A stretch of DNA of 64,000 nt. It comes from Zongyangia hominis. Its GTDB lineage: Bacteria > Bacillota > Clostridia > Oscillospirales > Ruminococcaceae. The stretch spans positions 178,079 through 242,078 of the forward strand of contig NZ_JACRTC010000004.1 of NCBI RefSeq assembly GCF_014385095.1, in the 5' to 3' direction. Under the pieces are notes generated by a model. It did not search any database. It saw only the letters and a list, made by a program, of their open reading frames with translations, and was not told the DNA's origin. The translations under genes were made by a program, and so were the position numbers. Positions 50,336-59,203 of the stretch are shown here, piece after piece. Each line of letters begins with the position of its first letter. The stretch's first letter is position 1.

Positions 50336-53300
50336 ATGGCAAGAAAAATGAAGACCATGGACGGCAATAACGCCGCGGCGTACGTATCCTATTCGTTCAC
50401 CGATTTGGCGGCCATCTATCCGATCACTCCCTCTTCCGTTATGGCAGAGGTCACTGACAAGTGGAGTGCGGAGGGCCGCAAAAACATCTTCGGCCAGCAG
50501 GTCAAGGTCGTAGAGATGCAGTCCGAGGCGGGCGCCGCCGGTACCGTACACGGTTCTCTGGCAGCAGGCGCGCTGACCACCACCTATACCGCTTCGCAGG
50601 GCTTACTCTTAATGATCCCCAACATGTATAAAATCGCCGGCGAGCAGCTGCCCGGCGTCATCCACTGCTCCGCCCGTGCGGTGGCAAGCCACGCGCTTAG
50701 CATCTTCGGCGACCACTCCGACATCTATGCCTGCCGTCAGACCGGCTTTGCGATGCTGTGCGCCACCAACCCCCAGGAGGTCATGGACCTGGGCGCTGTC
50801 GCCCATCTGGCCGCTATCAAAGGCAAGGTCCCGTTCCTGCACTTCTTCGACGGCTTCCGCACCTCCCATGAGATCCAGAAGATCGAGATGTGGGATCAGG
50901 ACGATCTGGCTGAGATGCTGGATATGGACGCTGTGGCAGAGTTCAGAAAGAGCGCCCTCAACCCCAACCATCCGGCGCTGCGCGGTTCTGCGCAGAACCC
51001 GGACATCTTCTTCCAGAACAGAGAGGCCTGCAACCCCTACTACGACGCGCTGCCTGCGGTCGTGGAAGAGTACATGGGCAAAGTCAACGCCAAAATCGGC
51101 ACCAACTACCAGCTGTTTAACTACTATGGCGCCGCGGATGCGGAAAATATCATCATCGCCATGGGTTCCGTCAACGATACCATCGAAGAGACCATCGATT
51201 ATCTCAACGCTAACGGCGGCAAATACGGCCTCGTAAAGGTTCGCCTGTATCGTCCGTTCTCCGCCAAACATCTGATCGACGCCATCCCTGCTTCTGTCAA
51301 GACCATTTCCGTCCTCGACAGAACCAAAGAGCCCGGTTCCATCGGCGAGCCGCTCTATCTGGATGTTGTCGCAGCCCTCAAAGGCTCCAAGTTCGAGAAC
51401 GTCCCGGTCATGACCGGCCGCTACGGCTTGGGCTCCAAGGACACCACCCCGGCCAACATCATCGCCGTGTACAAAAACGCCGAGACTCAGGCGAAGCCCC
51501 GCTTCACCATCGGTATTGAAGACGATGTGACGGGCCTCTCCCTGCCTGTGGGCGAGAACCCCGACACTGCTCCCGAGGGCACCACTTCCTGTAAGTTCTG
51601 GGGCCTGGGTGCGGACGGCACCGTCGGCGCCAACAAGAACTCCATCAAGATCATCGGCGATCACACCGACATGTACGCCCAGGCGTACTTTGCCTACGAC
51701 TCCAAGAAGTCCGGCGGCGTCACCATTTCCCATCTGCGCTTTGGACACAAGCCCATCAAGTCCACCTACTTCATCAATAAAGCAAACTTTGTCGCCTGCC
51801 ACAACCCCTCCTACATCGGCAAGTACGACATGGTCGAGGACCTCAAAGACGGCGGCACCTTCCTGCTCAACTGTGGCTGGGACATGGATGAGATCAACGC
51901 CAGAATGCCGGCCAAAGAGAAACGCTATATCGCCGAGCACAACATCAACTTCTACACCATCGACGGCATCCACATCGGCCGTGAGATCGGTCTGGGCGGC
52001 AGAATCAACACCGTCCTCCAGGCTGCCTTCTTTAAACTGGCGGGCATCATCCCCATCGATGACGCCGTCAAATATATGAAGGACGCGGCCACCGCTTCCT
52101 ACTCCAAGAAGGGCGAAAAGATTGTCGCCATGAACCACGCGGCCATTGAGCGCGGCGTACAGGATGTCAAGAAGATCGAGGTCCCCGCTGACTGGGCCAA
52201 CGCTGCCGACGAGGCTGCCGCGGATGCTTCCGTCAATGGCGACCGCAAAGACCTGGTCGACTATGTCAACAACATCCAGAACGCCATCAACGCCCAGAGA
52301 GGCGACAAGCTGCCGGTTTCCGCGTTCAAAGATCACGTGGACGGCGAGTTCCCCCAGGGTTCCGCTGCCTATGAGAAACGCGGTATCGCGGTCGACGTTC
52401 CCACCTGGATTCCTGAAAACTGCATCCAGTGTAACTTCTGCTCTTATGTCTGCCCCCACGCGGTCATCCGCCCGGCGGTCATGACCGACGAAGAGGCGAA
52501 AAACGCGCCGGAAGGCATGAAGATGGTTCCTATGACCGGTATGCCGGGCTATCAGTTCGCCATGACCGTGTCCGTCCTGGACTGCACCAACTGCGGCTCC
52601 TGCATCAACGTCTGCCCGGGCAAGAAGGGCAACAAGGCCCTGGAGTTTAAATCCCTGGATTCCCAGCTGCCTGAGCAGGAGAAATTCAACTACGGCCACG
52701 CGCTGCCGGAGAAACCGGAAGTTGCCGCCAAGTTCAAAGACACCACCGTCAAGGGCAGCCAGTTCAAGCAGCCCCTGCTTGAGTTCTCCGGCGCCTGCGC
52801 GGGTTGCGGCGAGACTCCGTACGCGAAGCTTGCCACCCAGATCTGCGGTGAAAGAATGATGATCGCCAACGCGACCGGTTGTTCCTCCATCTGGGGCGGT
52901 TCTTCCCCCTCCACTCCGTACACCGTCAACAAGAAAGGTTACGGTCCTTCCTGGGCCAACTCCCTGTTTGAAGATAACGCCGAGTACGGCTATGGTATGT
53001 ACCTGGCACAGGCCACCATCAGAAACGGCCTGATCGCGAAGGTCACCGAGATTGCGGAAAAAGCCGAGGGCGCTCTGAAAGAGGCCTGTGAGAACTACCT
53101 GAGCACTGTGGATGACGGCGCGGCCAACGGCGTTGCCACCGAGGCGCTCATCGCCGAGATGGAAAAAGTCGATTGCGATAAATGCAAAGCGGTCCTCGCG
53201 GACAAGGATTATCTGAAGAAGAAATCCGTCTGGATCCTGGGCGGCGACGGCTGGGCGTACGACATCGGCTTCGGCGGTCTTGATCACGTCATCGCTTCCG

Positions 53301-53881
53301 GCGAGGACGTCAACGTCCTGATCTTCGACACCGAGGTGTACTCCAACACCGGCGGCCAGTCCTCCAAGTCCACCCCGACCGGCGCTGTGGCACAGTTTGC
53401 CGCCGCTGGTAAAGAGGTCAAGAAGAAAGACCTGGCCGGTATCGCCATGAGCTATGGTTATGTCTATGTCGCTCAGGTTTCCCAGGGCGCCGACATGAAC
53501 CAGTGCATCAAAGCCTTCCACGAGGCGGAGAGCTATCATGGTCCTTCCGTGCTCATCTGTTACGCCCCCTGCATCAACCACGGCATCAAGGGCGGCATGA
53601 GCATCGCCCAGACCGAGGAGAAGAAAGCGGTTGCCGCCGGTTACTGGCATCTGTTCCGCTTCGATCCGCGTCTGGCCGCTGAGGGCAAGAATCCGTTCCA
53701 GCTCGACAGCAAGGCTCCGACCGCTTCTTACAGAGACTTCATCATGGGTGAGGTCCGTTACAACTCCCTGACCCGTTCCTTCCCGGATCGCGCAGAGGTT
53801 CTGTTCGAGAAAGCGGAGAAGAACGCTGTGGAGAAATACAACCACCTGGTCAAACTCCAGAAGATGTACGAAGTCGAATAA
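50336..53881 (+). CDS. nifJ: Pyruvate:ferredoxin (flavodoxin) oxidoreductase
   Basis: The 1181-residue single-chain PFOR starts at ATG 50336 after GGGAGG; upstream in-frame starts lie in the leader. Visible parts are the N-terminal pyrimidine-binding domain (YPITPSSVMAEV near 26-37), the gamma domain, two 4Fe-4S motifs (CIQCNFCSYVCPH near 696-708, CTNCGSCINVCPG near 753-765), the CAGCGET cluster/TPP region near 821-827, and the TPP domain (GGDGWAYDIGFGGLDHVI near 968-985, DTEVYSNTGGQSSKSTPTGA near 998-1017). It converts pyruvate and CoA to acetyl-CoA, CO2 and reduced ferredoxin, feeding the hydrogenase. Codon use is biased to C/T-ending codons, as in a highly expressed gene. Confidence 0.97.
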   Translation: MARKMKTMDGNNAAAYVSYSFTDLAAIYPITPSSVMAEVTDKWSAEGRKNIFGQQVKVVEMQSEAGAAGTVHGSLAAGALTTTYTASQGLLLMIPNMYKIAGEQLPGVIHCSARAVASHALSIFGDHSDIYACRQTGFAMLCATNPQEVMDLGAVAHLAAIKGKVPFLHFFDGFRTSHEIQKIEMWDQDDLAEMLDMDAVAEFRKSALNPNHPALRGSAQNPDIFFQNREACNPYYDALPAVVEEYMGKVNAKIGTNYQLFNYYGAADAENIIIAMGSVNDTIEETIDYLNANGGKYGLVKVRLYRPFSAKHLIDAIPASVKTISVLDRTKEPGSIGEPLYLDVVAALKGSKFENVPVMTGRYGLGSKDTTPANIIAVYKNAETQAKPRFTIGIEDDVTGLSLPVGENPDTAPEGTTSCKFWGLGADGTVGANKNSIKIIGDHTDMYAQAYFAYDSKKSGGVTISHLRFGHKPIKSTYFINKANFVACHNPSYIGKYDMVEDLKDGGTFLLNCGWDMDEINARMPAKEKRYIAEHNINFYTIDGIHIGREIGLGGRINTVLQAAFFKLAGIIPIDDAVKYMKDAATASYSKKGEKIVAMNHAAIERGVQDVKKIEVPADWANAADEAAADASVNGDRKDLVDYVNNIQNAINAQRGDKLPVSAFKDHVDGEFPQGSAAYEKRGIAVDVPTWIPENCIQCNFCSYVCPHAVIRPAVMTDEEAKNAPEGMKMVPMTGMPGYQFAMTVSVLDCTNCGSCINVCPGKKGNKALEFKSLDSQLPEQEKFNYGHALPEKPEVAAKFKDTTVKGSQFKQPLLEFSGACAGCGETPYAKLATQICGERMMIANATGCSSIWGGSSPSTPYTVNKKGYGPSWANSLFEDNAEYGYGMYLAQATIRNGLIAKVTEIAEKAEGALKEACENYLSTVDDGAANGVATEALIAEMEKVDCDKCKAVLADKDYLKKKSVWILGGDGWAYDIGFGGLDHVIASGEDVNVLIFDTEVYSNTGGQSSKSTPTGAVAQFAAAGKEVKKKDLAGIAMSYGYVYVAQVSQGADMNQCIKAFHEAESYHGPSVLICYAPCINHGIKGGMSIAQTEEKKAVAAGYWHLFRFDPRLAAEGKNPFQLDSKAPTASYRDFIMGEVRYNSLTRSFPDRAEVLFEKAEKNAVEKYNHLVKLQKMYEVE

Positions 53882-53893
53882 GACTGATGATAC

Positions 53894-53932
53894 AAAAAGG
53901 ACCCGCGCCCCATGGGGCGCGGGTCCTTTTTT
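53894..53932 (+). terminator. nifJ terminator
   Basis: A near-perfect palindrome AAAAAGGACCCGCGCCCC-ATG-type centre-GGGGCGCGGGTCCTTTTTT, 12 bases after the stop. Confidence 0.95.
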
Positions 53933-53934
53933 CA

Positions 53935-54055
53935 GCTACCGCCGGCGGGCGGGTGACGCGCCACAGGTATATTTCGAGCCTCCGACGCGTCACCCGCGTT
54001 TATGTTGCAAACGATGCCACAGCGCGGCAACCCCCACCGGCAGGTGGCGCCGGTA
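53935..54055 (-). repeat. Interspersed repeat locus 16
   Basis: One reverse unit: GGGTGACGCGCCACAGGTAT, TTCGAGCCTCCGACGCGTCA, CCCGCGTTTATGTTGCAAAC, GCCACAGCGCGGCAACCCC, closing with CCACCGGCAGGTGG at 54033-54046. Confidence 0.85.
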
Positions 54056-54432
54056 GGCGTGCCCCTCGTGCCGGTGCGGGTTCATTTGCACCCCATGGGG
54101 TGCATCCTCTTACCGCTCATGCCGCGGGGGCACAGACGCCGTCGGGGACGGCAGCCTTGCCCCTCGTGCCGGGGCAGGCACATCCTTTCCCTTGCCGGAA
54201 AGGATGCAAAGGGCACAGCAAGGGGGACACCCCCTTGCTGACATCCCCCAAGGATCGCGCTCTGGGTTTGCATGGTCTGACTGCCTCCCTCCACACGAGG
54301 CGTTTGCGGAGTATCGGTGCCGCCGGCTCGCCGGCCGCTCGAAAGGGGCTCACGCCCCGCGGCGTACAAGGACGCCGTCACGATTGCACGCCGGGGGCGC
54401 GCACCTGCGGTGCCTATGCTTGCCGTCAGCGC
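54056..54432. other. Hairpin-dense non-coding region of unknown function
   Basis: Between the nifJ and two-component terminators lie about 380 bases packed with short perfect inverted repeats: TGCACCCCATGGGGTGCA (54087-54104), GCCCC...GGGGC (54159-54175), ATCCTTTC...GAAAGGAT (54181-54204), CAGCAAGGGGG-ACA-CCCCCTTGCTG (54217-54241) and GGGGC-TCAC-GCCCC (54346-54359). They differ in sequence from one another and from the interspersed repeat family. Long open frames here (one continues antisense through the kinase gene) have no ribosome binding site. It may be a structured RNA or palindrome mosaic. Confidence 0.5.
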
Positions 54433-54465
54433 AAAAAAAGGACGCTCTATAAGAGCGTCCTTTTT
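54433..54465 (-). terminator. Terminator of the two-component operon
   Basis: AAAAAAAGGACGCTCT, a TATA loop, then AGAGCGTCCTTTTT; seven U on the minus strand, 7 bases beyond the kinase stop. Confidence 0.93.
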
Positions 54466-54471
54466 CTTATT

Positions 54472-56652
54472 TTAATAGGCTTGCAGTTCCTCCGGCGGCT
54501 CGTCGGGGAATTCGTGAAACTCCTTGGGGGAGTCCACCACGTCGAATTCCAGGGTGACCTTGAAGAGATCCCCGTCCACGGCGATGTCCATCTGTCCGCC
54601 TTGGAGCTCGGTGAAGCTCTTGGCGATGGACAGCCCCAGTCCCGAACCCTCGGTGGAGCGGGCCTGATCGCCCCGGACAAAGCGCTCCATAATTTCGTTA
54701 GCGTTAAAGTTCATCTCGTAGGAGGCGATGTTCTTGATGACGAAGATGACCTTTTTCTCCCATTGGAACACGTCGATATAGACGCGGGTGCCGGGCAGGG
54801 AGTACTTGACGGCGTTGAGAATCAGGTTGGAGAGCACCCGGTTGAGCCGCCGGCCGTCGGCGTTAATATGGATGCGCTTTTGCGGGATGGTCACCCGGAA
54901 GTCCAGGCCGGAGGGCGCGATCTTTTCATCGAGCTCCGCCACGGTCTGTTCCACCAGCTCCCCAAAGTCGATGACCGCCAGCTCCAGTTCCATGTTACCG
55001 GAGTTTGCCTTGGACACCTCAAACAGGTCTTCGATCAGGGTTTTGAGCCGCATGGATTTGCGCTCGAGCACCTTGACATAGTCGTTGGCAAATGGGGGGG
55101 AGAGCTCCTCCTTCTTGAGCAGGTCCACGTAGTTGATGATGGAAGTCAGCGGGGTCTTCAGATCGTGGGAGACGTTGGTGATCAGCTCGATCTTCATCCG
55201 CTCGCTCTTTGTGCGCTCCTCCACCATCTTGTTGATGCCCTCGTTGATGCCGTTGAGGTCGTCGGCGAAGGAGTAGAGGTCGTCGTTGGGATAGAGGATC
55301 AGGGGCGCCGGCGTGGTGCCCAGGCGGGTTTCATGGACGTTATCCATGATGCGCCCTAAGGTTTGGAGGCTGTTTTTATAGTTGTCGATGAATTTATAGC
55401 CGATGAGCAGTCCGATGCCCGCCACCAGGAAGGCCAGCAAGATGAAAAAGCCTTCGGCGCTCACGCCCACCGCGAAGAAGATGGCCCCCAGGATGGCCAG
55501 CCCGATCTCGGTACAGAAGAAGACGATCATCTTGCGGGACTGCCGCTTCTGGAAGGGATATTTCATGGAATATTTGTTGATGGCGCGGTAGAGCGCGTTG
55601 ACGCTGTTTTGGGTAAAGACGCCCATGCCGTTATATCGGAAATCCAGACAAATCAGATAGACCGACCAGTAGGCGATGGGAGTCGCCAACAGGAGGGGCG
55701 GGGTATCGAAGGAGACGGCAAAAGCGGAAATCCCCAGAGCGATGAGCAGGAAATACACCACAATCTTCACTTCCAGCCAGACGCTTGCAAGGGCATGGGC
55801 AATGCCCTGGGAAAACTGGAGGCGGCGCTTGCGGAAGACGCAGGAGAGGATGAAGAGGAGGAGCCCCCCGCCAAAGCAGCACAGGGCCACGACGGCCGTG
55901 TATTGGCTCACCAGATGGGACATGTAAACCGAGTAGGCCCGGTTTGAGAAGGCGCCGAAAGCGCCCAGGTTTTCCTTGATGGCGATGATGCCGGTGATGC
56001 CGTTAAACTCCTCCTCGGTGGAGGGAAGCCAGGAGAGCTGTTCTTCCACCCCGGCGTAGAAGTTTTCATAGGAGAAGTTGCCGCCGCCGTTAAATCCGGA
56101 GAAGCGGTTATTCTGCAAAAAGAGCAGGTAGTGGTACTGATTCCGGTGTGCCTCGATGTAAGCCTGAAAGTCCTCCAGGGACTCGAACTGGGTGTTGGTA
56201 AACTGCCGCGGGGTGCCGGCCTCGGTGTCGCTATTGACGAAAAACACCTGGCGGGTGTCCCGGTCGTTATAGAAGTTTTCCTTCTCCCCGTCCAGGGGGC
56301 TGTATTTTGTCTTCTCCCAGTCCTCTTTGAATTTCTCTTCCAAAAGCGCCTTCTCCGAGTCGGATGGATTGGGTTCATAGCCGTACTTATTGATGTAGTC
56401 GTTATAATAGTCGGCCCAGTAGGCGTTCAGATCGTCCTCGAACTGGGGGTTATAGGTCACGATGTGCTGCGCGCTTGCCAGGGTGTTGCTGATGAGGTCC
56501 CGGAAGCGTTTGGTCTGCGCGTAGTCGTCCTTGTAAAACTGATTGACGATCAGATACGGGATGGCCAACAGGGAACTAATCATGAGCGAAATGCCGATCA
56601 CATACGCCGCAAAGGTGATGCCACCCCTAGATTTTTTCGATTTTGTATCCAA
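54472..56652 (-). CDS. Sensor histidine kinase with large extracytoplasmic domain
   Basis: This 726-residue protein has a TM helix near 12-35, an extracytoplasmic domain of about 210 residues rich in Asn/Tyr/Phe, then a cluster of membrane helices (about 250-270, 295-345, 380-430). A HAMP-like linker precedes HisKA with NVSHDLKTPLTSIINYVDLL near 497-516 and HATPase with NLILNAVKYS near 615-624 and GSGLGLSIAKSFTELQGG near 680-697. The catalytic part resembles VanS-type kinases of low-GC Gram-positives. It overlaps its response regulator by 26 bases. The ligand is unknown; cell-envelope stress is plausible. Confidence 0.9.
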   Translation of the reverse strand: MDTKSKKSRGGITFAAYVIGISLMISSLLAIPYLIVNQFYKDDYAQTKRFRDLISNTLASAQHIVTYNPQFEDDLNAYWADYYNDYINKYGYEPNPSDSEKALLEEKFKEDWEKTKYSPLDGEKENFYNDRDTRQVFFVNSDTEAGTPRQFTNTQFESLEDFQAYIEAHRNQYHYLLFLQNNRFSGFNGGGNFSYENFYAGVEEQLSWLPSTEEEFNGITGIIAIKENLGAFGAFSNRAYSVYMSHLVSQYTAVVALCCFGGGLLLFILSCVFRKRRLQFSQGIAHALASVWLEVKIVVYFLLIALGISAFAVSFDTPPLLLATPIAYWSVYLICLDFRYNGMGVFTQNSVNALYRAINKYSMKYPFQKRQSRKMIVFFCTEIGLAILGAIFFAVGVSAEGFFILLAFLVAGIGLLIGYKFIDNYKNSLQTLGRIMDNVHETRLGTTPAPLILYPNDDLYSFADDLNGINEGINKMVEERTKSERMKIELITNVSHDLKTPLTSIINYVDLLKKEELSPPFANDYVKVLERKSMRLKTLIEDLFEVSKANSGNMELELAVIDFGELVEQTVAELDEKIAPSGLDFRVTIPQKRIHINADGRRLNRVLSNLILNAVKYSLPGTRVYIDVFQWEKKVIFVIKNIASYEMNFNANEIMERFVRGDQARSTEGSGLGLSIAKSFTELQGGQMDIAVDGDLFKVTLEFDVVDSPKEFHEFPDEPPEELQAY

Positions 56653-57322
56653 TGCCCCACACCACCTTTAAATATTTGGGTTCTTTTGGGTTGATTTCGA
56701 TCTTTTCCCGGATGCGGCGGATGTGGACGGCGACGGTATTTTCGGGGGCGAAACTGGGTTCGTTCCACACCCGCTCGTAAATTTCGTCGATGGGGAAGAC
56801 CCGGTTTTGATTTTCCATGAGCAGTTCCAAAATCCGAAACTCAATGGGGGTCAGTTTGACATATTCCCCGTCCACCGTCAGCGTTTTATCCACTGTATTG
56901 AGGATGAGACCGCCTGTTTTGAGCACATTCTCCTGTTTGGGCATGTCGCCCAGGGTGACATACCGCCGCAGCACCGAGCGAACCCGGGCAATGAGCTCCA
57001 AGGGGTTGAAAGGCTTTGTGATATAATCGTCCGCACCCATGTTGAGGCCCAGAATCTTGTCGGTGTCCTCGCTTTTGGCAGAAATGAGGATGATGGGGAT
57101 ATTCCGGTCCTGGCGGATTTTGACCATGGCGCCGATACCGTCCAGGCGGGGCATCATAATATCGAGAAGGATGAGGTGAACGGTGTTCTCCTCCAGCATT
57201 TCCAGCGCCTGTACGCCGTCATAGGCGCTCAGCACGGTCAGCCCCTCGTTTTTCAGATAGATGCCAATGGAATCACAGATCTCCTTGTCGTCGTCCACTA
57301 CCAAAACAGTCAGGTCCTGCAT
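56627..57322 (-). CDS. OmpR/VanR-type response regulator
   Basis: The 231-residue protein has a receiver with DDDKE near 9-13, the phospho-acceptor in LILLDIMMPRLDG near 52-64, conserved Lys in GADDYITKPFNPLELIARVR near 97-116, and a winged helix with LTPIEFRILELLMENQNRVF near 156-175 and NTVAVHIRRIREKI near 199-212. The VanR-like spacing and the partner kinase suggest an envelope-responsive system. Minus-strand AAAGGAGAGGAAC precedes the ATG. Confidence 0.93.
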   Translation of the reverse strand: MQDLTVLVVDDDKEICDSIGIYLKNEGLTVLSAYDGVQALEMLEENTVHLILLDIMMPRLDGIGAMVKIRQDRNIPIILISAKSEDTDKILGLNMGADDYITKPFNPLELIARVRSVLRRYVTLGDMPKQENVLKTGGLILNTVDKTLTVDGEYVKLTPIEFRILELLMENQNRVFPIDEIYERVWNEPSFAPENTVAVHIRRIREKIEINPKEPKYLKVVWGIGYKIEKI

Positions 57323-57408
57323 ATTCTGTTCCTCTCCTTTAGCTACCCATGGGTATATTTGCGCAGCGGGACCAGCCCCGGCCGGTCTGAGGTTTTGCGC
57401 GCGAGATT

Positions 57409-57417
57409 ATTATACCA
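57409..57417 (-). promoter_or_regulatory. Extended -10 upstream of the two-component operon
   Basis: Minus-strand TGGTATAAT, about 85 bases before the regulator start. No clear -35. The rest of 57323-57896 is AT-rich (57590-57760) with another TATAAT at 57721-57726 pointing toward the LytTR gene and a CATCC...GGATG hairpin near 57770-57795. I see no gene there. Confidence 0.5.
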
Positions 57418-57896
57418 CAATTCTCTTTCTATCTGTGATTATAAAAGGGATTTCTTACACAGGGGAGCATGTTTTCCTTACAAAATTCTTACTTCCATAA
57501 AATACATCGGCCGGGTGGTCAGGAATGGGGAGGCAACTGGACTTTGTTGGAAATAACAACGCCTTCCTACGATTGCGGCAGGATTCGACAAAGGTAAAAC
57601 TGCACAAACGTGTTGAAAAAATGGTTGGATAAAAACGATTTTTGTTAGTACATATTTGTAAATATTGGAGAAAATTGTGAACAACAGAAAAAAAAAGTGT
57701 TCTTTCATGTCATAATATACTATAATAATGATAAACAAATATCATGACCCTTCAGCTCGCCGGACCGGCATCCAAAAAAAGTAATTTGGATGGATGTCCG
57801 TCATTGACGGCTGTCAAACGAATACATCTTACATCTAAGTACCGACAGAACAAAACATCCAAGAAAGAAACTCCTACGGGAGGATAGGGAAGTGCC

Positions 57897-58619
57897 ATGA
57901 TGAATATTGCCATCTATGATCCGTCCAAGGAGGACGGGGAAGTGCTGGAATCGCTGATCCAGGGCCTGATGACCCAACGGGGAGAAGAGGCCGAAGTCGG
58001 ACTGTTTACCGAAATGGACCAACTACTGAAAACCATGCACACTTGTGAAAAGGTCTTTGATATGGCCTTTTTGTTTACCGAAGGCAGCGCGGCGGAGATG
58101 CGGCAGGCGGTGGAAAAGGTGCGGGACTATAACCGCGCCATAGCGGTGGCCCTGACAGGCCCCCAGGATCTGACCAATTTGGAACTCCAAGAGGTGCCGG
58201 CGGCTGTCTTTATCAAAAAACCCTACGTGGAATCGGCGGTGGACCGGGTGCTGGAGATGGCGCTGGGTGAATATTCCCCCGAGCGTAGCCGGCATATTCT
58301 GGTACATACGGCCCGGCAGGACTTTGACCTATTGCTTGATAACCTGCTCTATGCGTCGAGCAACCGGCGGATCGTCACCCTTTGTACCCGTCAGGGCTTT
58401 ACCTTTTCCTGCTACTGCAAACTCAGCGAATTGGAGGCGCAGATCTCGGACCGGAGATTTTTGCGGTGCCACCAGAGTTTTCTCGTCAACATGGACTATA
58501 TCAACAACATCATCGGGCATAGCTTTATTATGGAGGGCGGCGACTCGGTTAAAATCCGCCAGAGCGGCATCTCCAAGATCAAGGAACGTTACTATGCCTG
58601 GGCGCTGGGCAGATATTGA
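57897..58619 (+). CDS. LytTR-family response regulator with degenerate receiver
   Basis: The 240-residue protein has an N-terminal receiver-like domain (1-120) and a C-terminal LytTR domain (about 135-238: RRIVTLCTRQGFTFSCYCKL, FLRCHQSFLVNMDYINNIIG, DSVKIRQSGISKIKERYYAW). Where AgrA-like receivers have a phosphorylated Asp (LD) this one reads VFDMAFLFTEGSA, and the acidic N-terminal pair is reduced (YDPSKED), while the Lys in FIKKPY near 108 is kept. Control by phosphorylation is therefore doubtful. No partner kinase is adjacent. ATG follows GGGAGGATAGGGAAGTGCC. Confidence 0.85.
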   Translation: MMNIAIYDPSKEDGEVLESLIQGLMTQRGEEAEVGLFTEMDQLLKTMHTCEKVFDMAFLFTEGSAAEMRQAVEKVRDYNRAIAVALTGPQDLTNLELQEVPAAVFIKKPYVESAVDRVLEMALGEYSPERSRHILVHTARQDFDLLLDNLLYASSNRRIVTLCTRQGFTFSCYCKLSELEAQISDRRFLRCHQSFLVNMDYINNIIGHSFIMEGGDSVKIRQSGISKIKERYYAWALGRY

Positions 58620-58629
58620 CAGCATGCAC

Positions 58630-58667
58630 AGCGGACACCGAAGCTGCTTCGGTGTCCGCTTTTTTGT
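58630..58667 (+). terminator. Terminator of the LytTR regulator gene
   Basis: AGCGGACACCGAAGC and GCTTCGGTGTCCGCT form a 15-bp stem followed by TTTTTTGTTT, 10 bases after the stop. Confidence 0.95.
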
Positions 58668-58893
58668 TTGCTACGTCATTTTCTTTCGACGGAGGGCGAA
58701 TTGGGAGAAAATGTAGACTGTGTTGGAAGAGTTTGCAAATATTTGTAAAATATTTGTTAATCAAAGTATAATTCGGGCCGTTATAGTATAAAATGATGGT
58801 AACAAGGCATCTATGCGATGTTGAGTGTTATGCATACACCGTGACCGGATTTTACTACAATAAAACCAACAAGGCTTACGAAGAGGTGATGAA

Positions 58894-59079
58894 ATGGCAA
58901 AAATTCCATTTACGTTTCGCTTCGATGAAACTTGCCATGCCAAAATCCGCAAAATCGCACAAAAAGAAAAGCGTTCCATGTCCAATCTGATTGAATACCT
59001 TTGCTGGAAAGAGATTGAGGCGCAGGAAGAGAAATATGGTGAAATTGTGCTGACTGACGAGGATTTTTCGCAAGAGTGA
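58894..59079 (+). CDS. Small ribbon-helix-helix-like protein (61 aa)
   Basis: ATG 58894 follows GAGGTGATGAA. The 61-residue product starts MAKIPFTFRFDETCHAKIRK and continues IAQKEKRSMSNLIEYLCW, a beta strand plus two helices as in Arc/CopG-type DNA-binding proteins, then an acidic tail (EIVLTDEDFSQE). Antitoxins often have this form, but no toxin gene follows. An overlapping GTG frame (59076) runs through the terminator and is not credible. The region is more AT-rich than its neighbours. Confidence 0.78.
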   Translation: MAKIPFTFRFDETCHAKIRKIAQKEKRSMSNLIEYLCWKEIEAQEEKYGEIVLTDEDFSQE

Positions 59080-59137
59080 GGGAGCGTCCCTACTTATGGG
59101 AGTATGCGATGGAAGAAATGAAACGAGAAGTAAAACG

Positions 59138-59169
59138 AAAAAGCGGCAGGAATATTCCTGCCGCTTTTT
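59138..59169. terminator. Bidirectional terminator between the RHH gene and ttcA
   Basis: A near-perfect palindrome AAAAAGCGGCAGGAATATTC-CTGCCGCTTTTT between convergent genes, five A/T at each end. Confidence 0.92.
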
Positions 59170-59203
59170 CATATGCTCGAGCCCGCATGGCGCAGCGGGG
59201 ACA

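Noticed and set aside
50609-53845. 1078-codon minus-strand frame
   Set aside because: Antisense to nifJ; reflects strong third-position GC bias of a highly expressed gene.
53887-55359. 490-codon plus-strand frame after nifJ
   Set aside because: Starts in the nifJ terminator, passes through a repeat and another terminator, and then runs antisense to the histidine kinase gene.
57478-57738. Minus-strand 86-codon frame rich in Phe/Ile/Tyr, considered as a small membrane protein
   Set aside because: Lies in an AT-rich promoter region, lacks a ribosome binding site, and composition explains the hydrophobicity.
58793-58990. Plus-strand 65-codon frame overlapping the RHH gene
   Set aside because: Different frame from the well-supported 58894 gene, with no ribosome binding site.
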